Origin: Paenibacillus xylanexedens
Lineage (GTDB): Bacteria > Bacillota > Bacilli > Paenibacillales > Paenibacillaceae
Direction: 5' to 3'
NCBI RefSeq assembly: GCF_007680605.1
Contig: NZ_VEIO01000001.1
Coordinates: 124,001 to 188,000, forward strand
DNA: 64,000 nt
Within the stretch, counting starts at the first letter, position 1, and the number at the start of each line of letters is the position of its first letter. Made by a program: the position numbers and the translations under genes. This document shows positions 50,698 through 59,844 of the stretch, in pieces. The notes under the pieces were generated by a model. The model had not been told where the DNA came from. It saw only the letters and a program-made list of their open reading frames with translations, and did not search any database.

Positions 50698-51237
50698 ATG
50701 ACAGAAACAACAGATGCACCAGATAAAACAGGAACAAGAGGAACAGAGGAATGGAGCCCGCCGCAACAGAAGCTTTCCCCTCATGCTATAAGCTTGTGGA
50801 GAGTTAGCGCGATCCTCTACAACGTCATAGGCTTTGTGGTATTGGCAGCGTTGCTTATACTGGACTCCGTGTATGATTGGAGGCCGTGGATCGGCTGGAT
50901 TTTATGGGGAGTCACGGTTATATCCGCAGGTTATGCCGTGTGGGATATATTTTTGCAGCCCGTGTGGTTGTATCGATATTGGTTTTATGGCGTTAACGCA
51001 GAGTTTGTGCAATTGAAGCATGGGGCATTGAACAAGGTGCATCAGGTCATTCCGATGGCCAAGGTGCAATCCGTATCAACCAATCAGGGGCCACTCATGA
51101 GAAAATACGGACTGTACTCGGTGTCCATCGGAACGATGGGTTCATCCCACCATATCCCGGCCTTGCCGGAAGATGTGGCATTGGCGCTACGTAACCAGAT
51201 TGCGGATTATGCCCGGATTAACGAGGTGGATGAATGA
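50698..51237 (+). CDS. ydbS: PH-domain membrane protein YdbS
   Basis: A 179-residue membrane protein. Two membrane helices (about 39-58 and 64-84) lead to a bacterial PH domain of the bPH2 type (NAEFVQLKHGALNKVHQVIPMAKVQSVSTNQGPLMRKYGLYSVSI). This matches B. subtilis YdbS in layout. The ATG at 50698 has GAAGAGGG upstream. It is translationally coupled to YdbT. In B. subtilis the pair is part of the SigW regulon and helps against membrane-active bacteriocins (general knowledge). Confidence 0.87.
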   Translation: MTETTDAPDKTGTRGTEEWSPPQQKLSPHAISLWRVSAILYNVIGFVVLAALLILDSVYDWRPWIGWILWGVTVISAGYAVWDIFLQPVWLYRYWFYGVNAEFVQLKHGALNKVHQVIPMAKVQSVSTNQGPLMRKYGLYSVSIGTMGSSHHIPALPEDVALALRNQIADYARINEVDE

Positions 51238-52820
51238 CGGAGATGAAACGGCATCATGCTCTCAGCTTGTTGTGGAGTCTGGGCAATCTGCTTAAAAGCA
51301 CATTTGCCTTTATTCTGTTTTTATTCGTATTCCGTGCAGGATCGGATTCGACATGGGTCTTCTATGCGAGAATCATCTTTTACATCGGTATTTCCATCGC
51401 GCTGATCTCTATCATCTGGAAATGGTTCACAACACGTTATGCAGCCGATGAGAAAGCTTTCCATATCTACACGGGAGCATTCAGTCGAACCCGCAGAACG
51501 ATACCGTATACGAAAGTACAAAATGTGAGCCGGCATACGAGCTTTTTACATCGATTGTTCGGTGTAACCTCTATACGCTTCGAAACGGGTATCAAGGGGG
51601 ATGATGCGACGTTTCTGCTACAGGTCGTTTCGGTTTCTGAAGCAGAACGGTTAGAAAAGCAGGTAGCCCTTCATTTATCCGAGGTCCAAGCTACAGTTGA
51701 AGGAATTATGGATGATGAGCGGAACGTACAGGATGAGAAAAGCTTACTTGCAGAGCGGGATATCGAAACTGAAGAACAAGCAGGCAGTGACGTAAGCGCA
51801 AATGCCAATGACAATGCCAATGGAATTAAAGGCAAACTCGAACACGTCGTTCACTATCGTTCTACGCGCAAAGATGTGTTCAAAGCTTCGTTTACCTCAC
51901 TTAGTTTTCTGGTGTTGATCCCGATCTTGGGTTCCTTGTACTCAACCGTAAAGGATTTCTTCCCAGACGAAACCGTAACCGAAAGCCTTGTATTATCCTG
52001 GCTTGAATCATGGTGGGTAACGAGCCTGATCATCCTGCTATTGATCCTTATATCCGTCGGGCTTGGCATTGTTCGTACCTTTGTGAAATATGGAGATTTC
52101 CAGATCACGTCCGATGACAAGCGAATTTATATTACGAAGGGCATGCTGGAAAAGACATCGTTCTCGATCCAGAAAGACCGTGTACAGGCCGTCAAGATTA
52201 CACAGTCCCTGATGAAAAGAATGCTGGGTCTTGCCGAGGTAGAACTAACAACCGCTGGTAGTTTGGGTGAAGCTAGCCAGGAGATTAACACACTATATCC
52301 TTTTTTACCTGTGAGAGAGGCCTATCGCATTATTGAAGAAATGCTACCTTCCTATCATGTGACGGAGGAAATGCAGAGGTTGCCGCAAAAAGCGTTGTGG
52401 TTGCGTGTACTTAAACCAAACTGGTTGTGGATCATCGTAACGGGTGTGCTAGCATACTTCAAACCGGTTTTGTTCAGCATGGAACAGTCATGGTGGATGA
52501 TTTCGCTACTGTTGCTCGTGTGCATTACAACGTGTAGGGTGGTTAATTTTTATCATACGCGGTATGCATTGAACGATCAGTTCATTCAGTTTCGCTCAGG
52601 TGCGCTGACTTCGACACTGTTTCTGTCCAAACGGGAAAAGGTCATTGAAATCAAGATTACACGTCATCCCTTGCAGCGCAAGTTAGGGCTGGCTTCCATC
52701 CATACCGTAAATCGTGCCAAACCTGTCATGCATCATCATGTTCACGATATACCGGGTGACGTGGCAAACGCATTTCAGATGTGGTACATGAGGCGCTCCA
52801 ACGAGGTGCAGATCCGGTAG
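51234..52820 (+). CDS. ydbT: PH-domain membrane protein YdbT
   Basis: A 528-residue membrane protein. It has three repeats of membrane helix pairs plus bPH2 domain: first about 15-150 (FHIYTGAFSRTRRTIPYTKVQNVSRHTSFLHRLFGV), second about 220-380 (IYITKGMLEKTSFSIQKDRVQAVKITQSLMKRMLGLAEVEL), third about 400-528 (IQFRSGALTSTLFLSKREKVIEIKITRHPLQRKLGLASI). An acidic linker (about 155-200) separates the first two. It overlaps ydbS by four bases. Probably part of an envelope-protection system. Confidence 0.88.
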   Translation: MTEMKRHHALSLLWSLGNLLKSTFAFILFLFVFRAGSDSTWVFYARIIFYIGISIALISIIWKWFTTRYAADEKAFHIYTGAFSRTRRTIPYTKVQNVSRHTSFLHRLFGVTSIRFETGIKGDDATFLLQVVSVSEAERLEKQVALHLSEVQATVEGIMDDERNVQDEKSLLAERDIETEEQAGSDVSANANDNANGIKGKLEHVVHYRSTRKDVFKASFTSLSFLVLIPILGSLYSTVKDFFPDETVTESLVLSWLESWWVTSLIILLLILISVGLGIVRTFVKYGDFQITSDDKRIYITKGMLEKTSFSIQKDRVQAVKITQSLMKRMLGLAEVELTTAGSLGEASQEINTLYPFLPVREAYRIIEEMLPSYHVTEEMQRLPQKALWLRVLKPNWLWIIVTGVLAYFKPVLFSMEQSWWMISLLLLVCITTCRVVNFYHTRYALNDQFIQFRSGALTSTLFLSKREKVIEIKITRHPLQRKLGLASIHTVNRAKPVMHHHVHDIPGDVANAFQMWYMRRSNEVQIR

Positions 52821-52842
52821 ACAAAGGCAAAGGGGCGTTAAG

Positions 52843-53205
52843 ATGAGTAAAACGAAAAAGATCGTATCATGGACGATTGGCATTACGCTGATTTTATTGA
52901 TTCTCACGCCATTTATCTATGTAAAAGCTAACAAAATGATCTATGCACATCGTGTCACGACATATTTAACGGAGCAGAAACATTATTCTCCTAATGAGAT
53001 TGAATCCGTAGAAGGCGTCTGGAGTGTGAAATTGCCACCCTTCCTTGCTGTAGTAAAGTTTAAGAATGAACCGGATGTGGAGTATATATATTTTGCACAT
53101 AATGATGTAATTCAGTTCAGCCACCGCATTTCGGAAGAGGCGAAGAAGAGCGGCAAAACGAAATCAGACCTGAAGCATTTCGAGCCAATGGACGACCAGC
53201 ATTAG
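52843..53205 (+). CDS. DUF3139-family protein
   Basis: A 120-residue membrane protein with one N-terminal helix (about 8-28) and an external region (VTTYLTEQKHYSPNEIESVEGVWSVKLPPFLAVVKFKNEPDVEYIYF) that fits DUF3139. AAAGGGGCG lies upstream. It is 22 bases after ydbT and may share its transcript. Function unknown. Confidence 0.8.
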   Translation: MSKTKKIVSWTIGITLILLILTPFIYVKANKMIYAHRVTTYLTEQKHYSPNEIESVEGVWSVKLPPFLAVVKFKNEPDVEYIYFAHNDVIQFSHRISEEAKKSGKTKSDLKHFEPMDDQH

Positions 53206-53232
53206 AGGAGAAGAGGAAGAGGATGAGGGTTA

Positions 53233-54018
53233 ATGAAAAAAGTAATAAAAGCTGTATTTTTGGATGTGGACGGTACGTTGCTCAGTGAAAAAGATCGTAG
53301 CCTTTCCAAGGATACCGAAGAGTCCATCCGCAGGTTAATCCAAAAACGAATTCATATCATCCTTGTGACGGGCAGACCACATCAACTGTGTGAAAAGTTC
53401 AAACATCTTGGCATAGATACGGTTATTTCAGCTAACGGAGCTTTGGTTACTTGCCGTGGTGAAATTATTCATAAATCCATTCTTTCTTCAACCATGGTTA
53501 GGGAGTTTAGTCATTTTGCTGCGTCTCAGGGACATGCACTTTCCTACTTTACGGAGTCTTTAGGCATGAACGGAACTTGCCGGACGGATCATCGTGTGAC
53601 CGATGCTCTTCGAGAGACACTTGGATTGATGGAATATCCGGATCAGACCATGACGCTGGATGAGGAGATATACTGTATGTGTTTATACGCAAATGAGGAG
53701 GAAACAAACCAATATAAAGAACGGTTTCCCTCTTTGCGATTTGTACGATTCCATCCATACGTTTGTAATGTGCTTGAAGCAGGTGAAGTCAGTAAATCTG
53801 TAGCAGCTCAGATCGTTCTAACTCACCTAAATATACGCAGAGAGGAAACGATGGCTTTTGGCGATGGAGAGAACGATATAGATCTACTAACTTATGTGGG
53901 CGTAAGTGTTGCTATGGGGAACGGTGGAGAGCGAGTCAAGCAAAGTGCCGATTATGTCACACGGAAAGCGAGTGAGGATGGAATAACCCATGCGTTAAGG
54001 CACTACAAGCTTATATAA
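53233..54018 (+). CDS. HAD hydrolase, Cof-type (IIB)
   Basis: A 261-residue phosphatase. Motif I is FLDVDGTLLSE, motif II is VTGRP, the motif III Lys is in GEVSKSVAAQIVL, and motif IV is GDGENDIDLL. The large C2B cap (about 85-190) is present. Substrates in the family are sugar phosphates, pyridoxal phosphate or FMN. GAGGAAGAGG precedes the ATG at short distance. Confidence 0.92.
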   Translation: MKKVIKAVFLDVDGTLLSEKDRSLSKDTEESIRRLIQKRIHIILVTGRPHQLCEKFKHLGIDTVISANGALVTCRGEIIHKSILSSTMVREFSHFAASQGHALSYFTESLGMNGTCRTDHRVTDALRETLGLMEYPDQTMTLDEEIYCMCLYANEEETNQYKERFPSLRFVRFHPYVCNVLEAGEVSKSVAAQIVLTHLNIRREETMAFGDGENDIDLLTYVGVSVAMGNGGERVKQSADYVTRKASEDGITHALRHYKLI

Positions 54019-54133
54019 AAGGACTTTAGTTGGAATAAGGGATATCCATATTGTGGATTTTTATGTAAAATGAGATGAAGTGAAATGAGAAAGCCCTAAA
54101 GCATAGGGTGTGAAAAGAAAGGTGAAATTTGAT

Positions 54134-54304
54134 ATGAAAAAAGGTTTTATTATCATGTTATCGCTGGTTATGCTTATCGGTGTATCCTCCTCGGCGTATG
54201 CACATCCGGGTCGATTGGACAAAAACGGTGGACACAAGTGCTCTGCAAAATCGATTAAAAAAGGTCTGTGCACAGGCTACCATTATCATAAAAAGAAAAA
54301 GTAG
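54134..54304 (+). CDS. small secreted YHYH-domain protein
   Basis: A 56-residue exported protein. The signal peptide ends SSSAYA (about 23), leaving only HPGRLDKNGGHKC ... GLCTGYHYHKKKK. That is the YHYH domain, in which His, Asp and Cys probably hold a metal. The ATG at 54134 is chosen because the signal peptide then has the right length; a GTG at 54110 would add eight residues. Such minimal proteins are common in Bacillota. Confidence 0.8.
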   Translation: MKKGFIIMLSLVMLIGVSSSAYAHPGRLDKNGGHKCSAKSIKKGLCTGYHYHKKKK

Positions 54305-54499
54305 TTTCGGTGGGCGGCATCCTTCCCCCTCCCTAAACTTGTAATGCCAAGATCATAACAGCGAATTATTTTTCGTAAGTCAAATGCATGTTAACTTGGC
54401 GCGATTTCTTTTCTATACAGCATATTCTGGTATGATGGAGAGACGTGGCGGCGCAGATCATGACTACGCTATATAGAGAGATACAGAAGGAGAAGTGAG

Positions 54500-55069
54500 A
54501 TGAACAAGTTACAGGAAGAACTGGCGGAGTTGATGCCGCTTGCTGGTATCGAAGAGATGTCAGGTGAAGAAATCGTGGGCAGCATTGCAATGGATATGTA
54601 CAGGGCTGAATTCGCCACGATTCGGGAGCAGGTCTCAGAGCTGCCTGTTGTGCTGCGGGACATAATACTGATTATTGATCTGGATACGGAACTATCCATG
54701 AATGGATTGACCGGTTACTTGGAGAATGCAAGCGGCCAGCATTTGAGAGAGGTCACAGGCGCGTTGATGCGAAGTGGCAATGAGACAGATGCGATGATTT
54801 TGCAAAAGGTGGAACAGCTCCTGACGGAACAAAGGATTACGCCAGGTCAGTTAAGAGAAAATGTGGAGCGTCTGTCTGAACACGACATCTCAACAAGTTT
54901 GCAGACACATGGGCCACAGATCCATGAGTTATTACAGCAGGTAGAGCAGGAAGGTCAACATTTAAGCTTTCAAGCGGATAATGAAGAAAGTTTCGACTTG
55001 CTGTACCAGTATGTAGATGAGCATAAAGATGAATTAAAGCAACAGCTGGAGCAGTTTCTCGTTCTATAA
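54500..55069 (+). CDS. DMP19/DUF4375-like protein
   Basis: A 189-residue acidic, helix-rich protein. LPVVLRDIILIIDLDTELSMNGLTGYLENASGQHLREVTGALMRSG is the pattern of the DMP19 family, a DNA-mimic type originally known from Neisseria. Its acid content (about one in five residues Asp/Glu) fits. AGAAGGAGAAG precedes the ATG. Whether it mimics DNA here is not known. Confidence 0.78.
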   Translation: MNKLQEELAELMPLAGIEEMSGEEIVGSIAMDMYRAEFATIREQVSELPVVLRDIILIIDLDTELSMNGLTGYLENASGQHLREVTGALMRSGNETDAMILQKVEQLLTEQRITPGQLRENVERLSEHDISTSLQTHGPQIHELLQQVEQEGQHLSFQADNEESFDLLYQYVDEHKDELKQQLEQFLVL

Positions 55070-55088
55070 GAATAAGGGGGCGAAATGA

Positions 55089-55370
55089 ATGCGTCTGAAC
55101 AAACGTGTGGGAATTGAAACGGTGATCGTATCGGGTATTTTCATACTTTTGTTAACAGTTTGGAATGTAGTTCAAGGCATGGTTCTAACATTACAGCATG
55201 TTCCGCAAGGTACACAACTCCCAACGTCTGGTGCGCCATCGCAAGTTGACTTTGGACATGTGGCAAGTGGAAGCGGTTTGATGATAGCCCTAAGTGTTGG
55301 GGGGACGTTCCTTTTTGCTATGGCGTATTATGTCATTCGTTCTTATATTGCAGGTAAGAGCAAAAGATAA
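55089..55370 (+). CDS. small membrane protein, unknown
   Basis: A 93-residue protein with membrane helices at about 10-32 and 63-85 and a short outside loop. GGGGGCGAA precedes the start. It follows the DMP19-like gene by 19 bases and ends at the bidirectional terminator 55369-55424. No family recognised. Confidence 0.6.
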   Translation: MRLNKRVGIETVIVSGIFILLLTVWNVVQGMVLTLQHVPQGTQLPTSGAPSQVDFGHVASGSGLMIALSVGGTFLFAMAYYVIRSYIAGKSKR

Positions 55371-55424
55371 AGAGAACAGCCCCTGGCATCGGATGGATGC
55401 TAGCAAGGGCTGTTGTTCTCTTTA
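55369..55424. terminator. bidirectional intrinsic terminator
   Basis: AGAGAACAGCCC (55371-55382) pairs with GGGCTGTTGTTCTCT (55407-55421), apart from a three-base bulge. It sits between the converging small membrane gene and spo0M. Confidence 0.85.
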
Positions 55425-55444
55425 TGTTGTTTCGTTTTCGCAGT

Positions 55445-56218
55445 CTAGAGATGCTGTGATATAATCTCTTCTAAGCCTTGTGCGACGGAGCGAGCACCAC
55501 GCTCCAGATGTCTCTCGTGCAGTTGCAGACGCACATAGGTCTCATCCGTGCCCATGGCTTCGGATAACATTCCGCTAAGTCCTCGTGCACGACGGTCGAT
55601 CTGGATTAACAGCTCCAAAGAATCCCCCATTGGATAGAAGAGAACTTCAAGTTCGTCCAAATATCCGCGGAACTTGCTGGTCGGCACAAACTCAAACTCC
55701 TGTACAAACGGCAGGTTGCCACCGAGCCTTGGAGCATAGTCATTGGTCACTTCACGAAGCTTGAATCCCAGTAGATCAATGGCATCCAGAACGGTTTCCA
55801 TCTGTCTGGAAGGCACAACATGAATAAGATCCCGATCTGAGGGGTCTACTGCACTAGAGATATCGAGCCCCGTTTCCACCCACACTTCCGCACGGTGTAG
55901 TGTAATCGGTAGATTTTCTGGCAGATCGAATTGAAAGCTCTTCTCCAGTCTTGCACCAGGCTGTAACGTAAATCCCTCGGTGAGCAGATATTTGGCGACA
56001 ACAGCCGTTTCCTTCACTTTGCGATCATTACTTTCCCGAATGTAGTGCGTTTTGATTAATAGATAAATTCGATCGACCTGTTGCTGCACATCCCCGCCTT
56101 CAATGTAGACAATTCCTGAAAGCACTCCACCGGGCATGACCTCTGTCGTATGTAATTCCGTATTCACTTTCGCTGCACCTACACCAACACTGGCCAACAT
56201 CTTCTTGAAAAATGACAT
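55445..56218 (-). CDS. spo0M: sporulation-control protein Spo0M
   Basis: A 257-residue cytoplasmic protein with an arrestin-like beta sandwich. MSFFKKMLASVGVGAAKVNTEL is the classic Spo0M start. TEVMPGGVLSGIVYIEGGD, FQFDLPENLPITLHRAEVWVETGLDI and the C-terminal EFVPTSKFRGYLDELEVLFYP follow. GGAGG lies eight bases before the ATG at 56218, which is preferred over an upstream ATG. In Bacillus it affects sporulation and cell division by an uncertain mechanism. It is the only sporulation-named gene in the window. Confidence 0.92.
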   Translation of the reverse strand: MSFFKKMLASVGVGAAKVNTELHTTEVMPGGVLSGIVYIEGGDVQQQVDRIYLLIKTHYIRESNDRKVKETAVVAKYLLTEGFTLQPGARLEKSFQFDLPENLPITLHRAEVWVETGLDISSAVDPSDRDLIHVVPSRQMETVLDAIDLLGFKLREVTNDYAPRLGGNLPFVQEFEFVPTSKFRGYLDELEVLFYPMGDSLELLIQIDRRARGLSGMLSEAMGTDETYVRLQLHERHLERGARSVAQGLEEIISQHL

Positions 56219-56382
56219 GCAAGTAACCTCCAGATTCAATGGATTATGATGGGGAAAATATGATTTCGAGCATAATACGGACGATGAAATAGATGCGTTT
56301 CAATTTTTAGAGAAGAAGGGGAATCAGCGTGGTTTTGTCGAATATTGGATGAGATAAATGCTATCGGATGAGGAGGATATCT

Positions 56383-57060
56383 ATGAGCATGGAATGGTAC
56401 GATATGATTGCACTGCGTAATGGTGGATACAGAGCTCGGGCACAGTACATATGGGAGGGGAAGTCCGCAGAAGAAATGTTCGAAGAGAGGCTGATCCAGT
56501 TACTGCCTGCGTATACATCGGTGCTTGATGCAGGCTGTGGACACGGCGATTTTACTCTTAGAATGGCGGCACATACTGCTCATATAACAGGGTTCGATAA
56601 CTCGGAAGAGATGATTAAAATAGCCCAAAAGGGGCTGGAATCCAGTACGATTCAGAATGTGGATTTTATCTGTGCAACAACAAAGGAAGAACCGCCTTTT
56701 CAGGATAAACAATTCGGATTGATCTATAATCGTAGGGGCCCCACATCTATTATCGAGTATGGAAGAATTCTCCTCCAAGGAGGACTGCTATTCGGAATAC
56801 ATACAGATGTAACCAAGGTGCGTGAACGGTTGGAACGTAACCGTTATGAGCAGATAGAGATCGAAGAATATCATGAGGCACTCATGGTCTTTCCTGACGA
56901 AAATGAGTTTGCTCTTTTCCTTGCAGACGTTCCGGGAAACCCGGATTATACACTGCCTGAGTATGGTGAACAATTGAAAGCCAAGTTAAAGGAACATACG
57001 GTCGATGGAAAAATAGCGGTGCGAGAACATAAATATATCTGGAAAGCTGTAAAAGGGTAA
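56383..57060 (+). CDS. class I SAM-dependent methyltransferase
   Basis: A 225-residue enzyme. Motif I is LDAGCGHGDFTLRM (about 48-61), and motif II is in FICATTKEEPPF. The ATG at 56383 starts MSMEWYDM and follows GAGGAGG. It is followed after 18 bases by the AAC(6')-like gene. Substrate unknown. Confidence 0.85.
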   Translation: MSMEWYDMIALRNGGYRARAQYIWEGKSAEEMFEERLIQLLPAYTSVLDAGCGHGDFTLRMAAHTAHITGFDNSEEMIKIAQKGLESSTIQNVDFICATTKEEPPFQDKQFGLIYNRRGPTSIIEYGRILLQGGLLFGIHTDVTKVRERLERNRYEQIEIEEYHEALMVFPDENEFALFLADVPGNPDYTLPEYGEQLKAKLKEHTVDGKIAVREHKYIWKAVKG

Positions 57061-57078
57061 GCAGATTGGAGGATTGAA

Positions 57079-57621
57079 GTGAACAAATTATATCAAACGG
57101 AGGATATCACCGTTCGCCTGTTACAGACAGAGGATGAGCCTACTCTAGTCAAATGGTTGTCTGACCCGGAGGTTCTGCAGTACTACGAAGGTCGTGATCA
57201 GCCGCATGATCTGGAGCGTGTGAGAGCACATTTTTACGATCAAGATGATGAAGCGACCCGGTGTATTGTGGAATATGAAGGTCGGCCAATCGGATACATT
57301 CAGTTCTATGAACTGGAGACAGAGGAACGTGCGGAATATGGTTATGCTGACCATGGTGAAATCATCTATGGCACGGATCAGTTCATCGGGGAAACGGATT
57401 ACTGGAACAGGGGGATCGGCTCGCAACTGGTGAAGTCTATGACAGCATATTTGATTCAGGAGAAACATGCCCGGAAAATCGTGATGGACCCGCAAGCGTG
57501 GAACGAACGTGCGTTATCTTGTTACGAGAAGTGTGGCTTCAAACGGGTTAAAAAGCTACCACAGCATGAACTGCATGAAGGACAGATGAGAGATTGCTGG
57601 CTGATGGAGTATACTCTATAA
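57079..57621 (+). CDS. GNAT acetyltransferase, aminoglycoside 6'-N-acetyltransferase-like
   Basis: A 180-residue protein strikingly like the AAC(6')-Ie domain of the bifunctional Gram-positive resistance enzyme. Shared features are WLSDPEVLQYYEGRD, EIIYGTDQFIGETDYWNRGIGS, SCYEKCGFKRV and HELHEGQMRDCWLMEY. This suggests 6'-acetylation of aminoglycosides, though chromosomal relatives of this type exist with unproven activity. It starts at GTG 57079 (GGAGG upstream). There is no IS element or resistance cluster nearby, so it is probably an intrinsic gene. Confidence 0.85.
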   Translation: MNKLYQTEDITVRLLQTEDEPTLVKWLSDPEVLQYYEGRDQPHDLERVRAHFYDQDDEATRCIVEYEGRPIGYIQFYELETEERAEYGYADHGEIIYGTDQFIGETDYWNRGIGSQLVKSMTAYLIQEKHARKIVMDPQAWNERALSCYEKCGFKRVKKLPQHELHEGQMRDCWLMEYTL

Positions 57622-57690
57622 AGTAGCTCGGTGAGTGGTGTCGTGATAATATGCAGTAAACAAATCCACAGGGATCATGGGGGAGATAAG

Positions 57691-58215
57691 ATGGACTATA
57701 GATATCCGATTGGGCAGTTCACACATGAAGGTGAAGTAACGCTGGATCAAAGGCAACAATGGATTCAAGATATTGCAGACTTGCCTGAACGTGCGAGAGA
57801 AGCGGTAAAAGGACTTGATGAAGAACAGTTGAGTTTGCCATATCGGGACGGCGGCTGGATGCTAAAACAGGTTATTCACCACATGGCAGATAGTCATATG
57901 AATAGTGTAATTCGCTTCAAGCTCGCTTTGACAGAGGATACGCCCACGATTCGCCCGTATTTTGAGGAGCGCTGGGCTGAACTGAGTGATTCCAGGGATT
58001 TAGATATTGAGTATTCCCTTCAGCTTCTGGATGCACTGCATCGCCGCTGGTCGGCATTGTTAAGCTCATTCTCGGATAATGACTATGCTAAACAGTTCTA
58101 CAGCCCTTCATCCAATAAGACAATGAGACTGGATTATTGTTTGGGACTGTATGCATGGCATGGTAAACACCATGTTGCCCAGATCACTTCGCTTCGAGAT
58201 CGACTGGGAATATAG
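57691..58215 (+). CDS. bstA: bacillithiol transferase BstA (DinB/YfiT type)
   Basis: A 174-residue four-helix protein. It opens MDYRYPIGQF and has DGGWMLKQVIHHMADSHMN with two His (H63/H64) and the closing YAWHGKHHVAQI with three more; three of these His bind zinc in YfiT. It adds bacillithiol to electrophiles such as fosfomycin-type or halogenated compounds in the Bacillus family. GGGGGAG precedes the ATG at 57691. Confidence 0.88.
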   Translation: MDYRYPIGQFTHEGEVTLDQRQQWIQDIADLPERAREAVKGLDEEQLSLPYRDGGWMLKQVIHHMADSHMNSVIRFKLALTEDTPTIRPYFEERWAELSDSRDLDIEYSLQLLDALHRRWSALLSSFSDNDYAKQFYSPSSNKTMRLDYCLGLYAWHGKHHVAQITSLRDRLGI

Positions 58216-58386
58216 AGAGAAATTACAGCAAACTTTCCTCGCCGTATAGGTGGCATGAAACGTCAATTTAGTTGCTCTAAAATGTTTATCTTAAAATAGG
58301 ACATGCATGTTATACTCAATTGGAATCTAAGGCAATCTAAGATTGAAGGAATACCGAGATAACTTGATTAGAGGAGTGGTTGGTAC

Positions 58387-58770
58387 ATGTTTAGCAAATT
58401 AGGCCAAGTTATGCTGTACGTCAATAACCAGGACGAATCCCTGGCTTTTTGGACGGAGGTAGCCGGATTCCACATCGTGGATGAGGTCATCCTTGATGAA
58501 GGTATGCGATGGATTGAAGTCGCGCCTGCGAAAGACGCACAGACCAGCATCATTTTGCATGATAAAGAGGTCGTGGCGCGTATGTCGGCCGAGCTAAATT
58601 TGGGGACACCCTCATTGATGTTTTTCACAGATGACCTTGATCGGTTATATGCCGATTTGTCCGCTAAACATGTAACGGTTGGAGAGATTGTAGAGATGCC
58701 GACAGGGCGTGTCTTTAATTTTGCAGATAATGAAAAAAATTACTTTGCCGTGATGGAGCGCAAGGGATAA
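58387..58770 (+). CDS. VOC-superfamily (glyoxalase/extradiol dioxygenase-like) protein
   Basis: A 127-residue protein. The first half opens KLGQVMLYVNNQDESLAFWTEVAGF and the second ends NFADNEKNYFAVMER, the two repeats of the VOC fold. The usual His is replaced by Gln at the first position (GQVM), and the final Glu is not obvious, so metal binding may be lost and it may be a binding protein. GAGGAGTGG lies upstream. Substrate unknown. Confidence 0.85.
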   Translation: MFSKLGQVMLYVNNQDESLAFWTEVAGFHIVDEVILDEGMRWIEVAPAKDAQTSIILHDKEVVARMSAELNLGTPSLMFFTDDLDRLYADLSAKHVTVGEIVEMPTGRVFNFADNEKNYFAVMERKG

Positions 58771-58820
58771 AATGAAAAGAATTTATAGCTGTACAGTTGT
58801 AATCTTATAGCTGGAAGTTC

Positions 58821-58853
58821 AAGCGGACGACATGTGATGTTGTCCGCTTTTTG
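58821..58853 (+). terminator. intrinsic terminator
   Basis: AAGCGGACGACA (58821-58832) pairs with TGTTGTCCGCTT (58838-58849) with one mismatch, then T run. The stretch from here to 59039 is AT-rich, with a TATAAT near 58923 but no good -35. Confidence 0.9.
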
Positions 58854-59039
58854 TATGGAAAAAACAATGCATATTCTACTAAATTCACACATGAGAAATA
58901 GAGAAAATAATGGTTAAAAATGTTATAATGAAGTGTATTGGATTGAGTTGGATTTCATGCAAAAATACTAGTGAAACAGTAGGGTGAACGTAGTGGAGAA
59001 GTACCTATTTTACGCGGTAAAACAGGAGGAATTCAGACT

Positions 59040-59780
59040 TTGGAGAAAACGATAAAAAGTGTGCAGGATCTCTATGACATGCTCGATGCGGACTTCAGAT
59101 CGGCCAAGCAGTTTTGGGAGCCGTTCTATGAGAATCGGGACAGACCCATTCCGTTTTTTCCAAACAAGCCAGACGAGAATCTGGTTGCTGATGTAGAAGC
59201 TGGACGGTTAAGAGGGGGCAGAGCGCTGGAGTTGGGATGTGGCCCCGGTCGGAATGCATTGTATTTAGCAGGGCACGGATATCAGGTTGACGCCTACGAT
59301 CTGTCAGAGACTGCGATTGCCTGGGCAAAGGAGCGCGTAGCGGAAGAACAACTGGATGTACATTTTGAATGTCGTTCGGTGTTCGATCTGACGCCGAAGC
59401 AGGAATATGATCTGGTCTATGATTCGGGCTGTCTGCACCATCTGCTACCGCATCAGCGTATTCCTTACATTGAGATGATTCATCGTGCGCTGAAGCCGGG
59501 AGGGCTGTTCGGCATGACTTGTTTTGCACCAGGATTCGGCGGTCAAGGCGGCCCGGAGCATGTGATGGACGATTGGGAAGTGTACCGCGAGAAGTCAATG
59601 CGGGGTGGACTTGCTTTTACGGAGGAGAAGCTTCGGTATTTACTGGAGGACCCGTTTGAGTGTGTGGAACTGCGTCCAATGAAAGCGATGGGGCAGGAAG
59701 ATCCGTATTTTGGTTTGCCTATTTTGTGGGTGACCATGTGGAGAAAACCACAAGTACAGAATGAAAATCTTTATGGGTAA
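59040..59780 (+). CDS. class I SAM-dependent methyltransferase (TehB-like)
   Basis: A 246-residue enzyme. Motif I is LELGCGPGRNALYL (about 62-75), then VDAYDLSETAIAWAKE and LVYDSGCLHHLLPHQRIPYI as in the TehB/thiopurine methyltransferase-like group. The start is TTG 59040 with AGGAGGAATTC upstream. The substrate cannot be deduced. Confidence 0.85.
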   Translation: MEKTIKSVQDLYDMLDADFRSAKQFWEPFYENRDRPIPFFPNKPDENLVADVEAGRLRGGRALELGCGPGRNALYLAGHGYQVDAYDLSETAIAWAKERVAEEQLDVHFECRSVFDLTPKQEYDLVYDSGCLHHLLPHQRIPYIEMIHRALKPGGLFGMTCFAPGFGGQGGPEHVMDDWEVYREKSMRGGLAFTEEKLRYLLEDPFECVELRPMKAMGQEDPYFGLPILWVTMWRKPQVQNENLYG

Positions 59781-59844
59781 CTAGACTACATATCATTCCT
59801 GACATAGAGAGAGAAGATCGATGCAATCGAAAGGCGGCAAACAT

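Noticed and set aside
58250-58300. TGAAAC sequence suggesting an ECF-type -35
   Set aside because: No CGTC or CGTA at the required 15-17 base distance.
59095-59598. Long - strand frame opposite the methyltransferase at 59040
   Set aside because: Proline/arginine-rich composition typical of an antisense shadow; the + strand gene has clear motifs.
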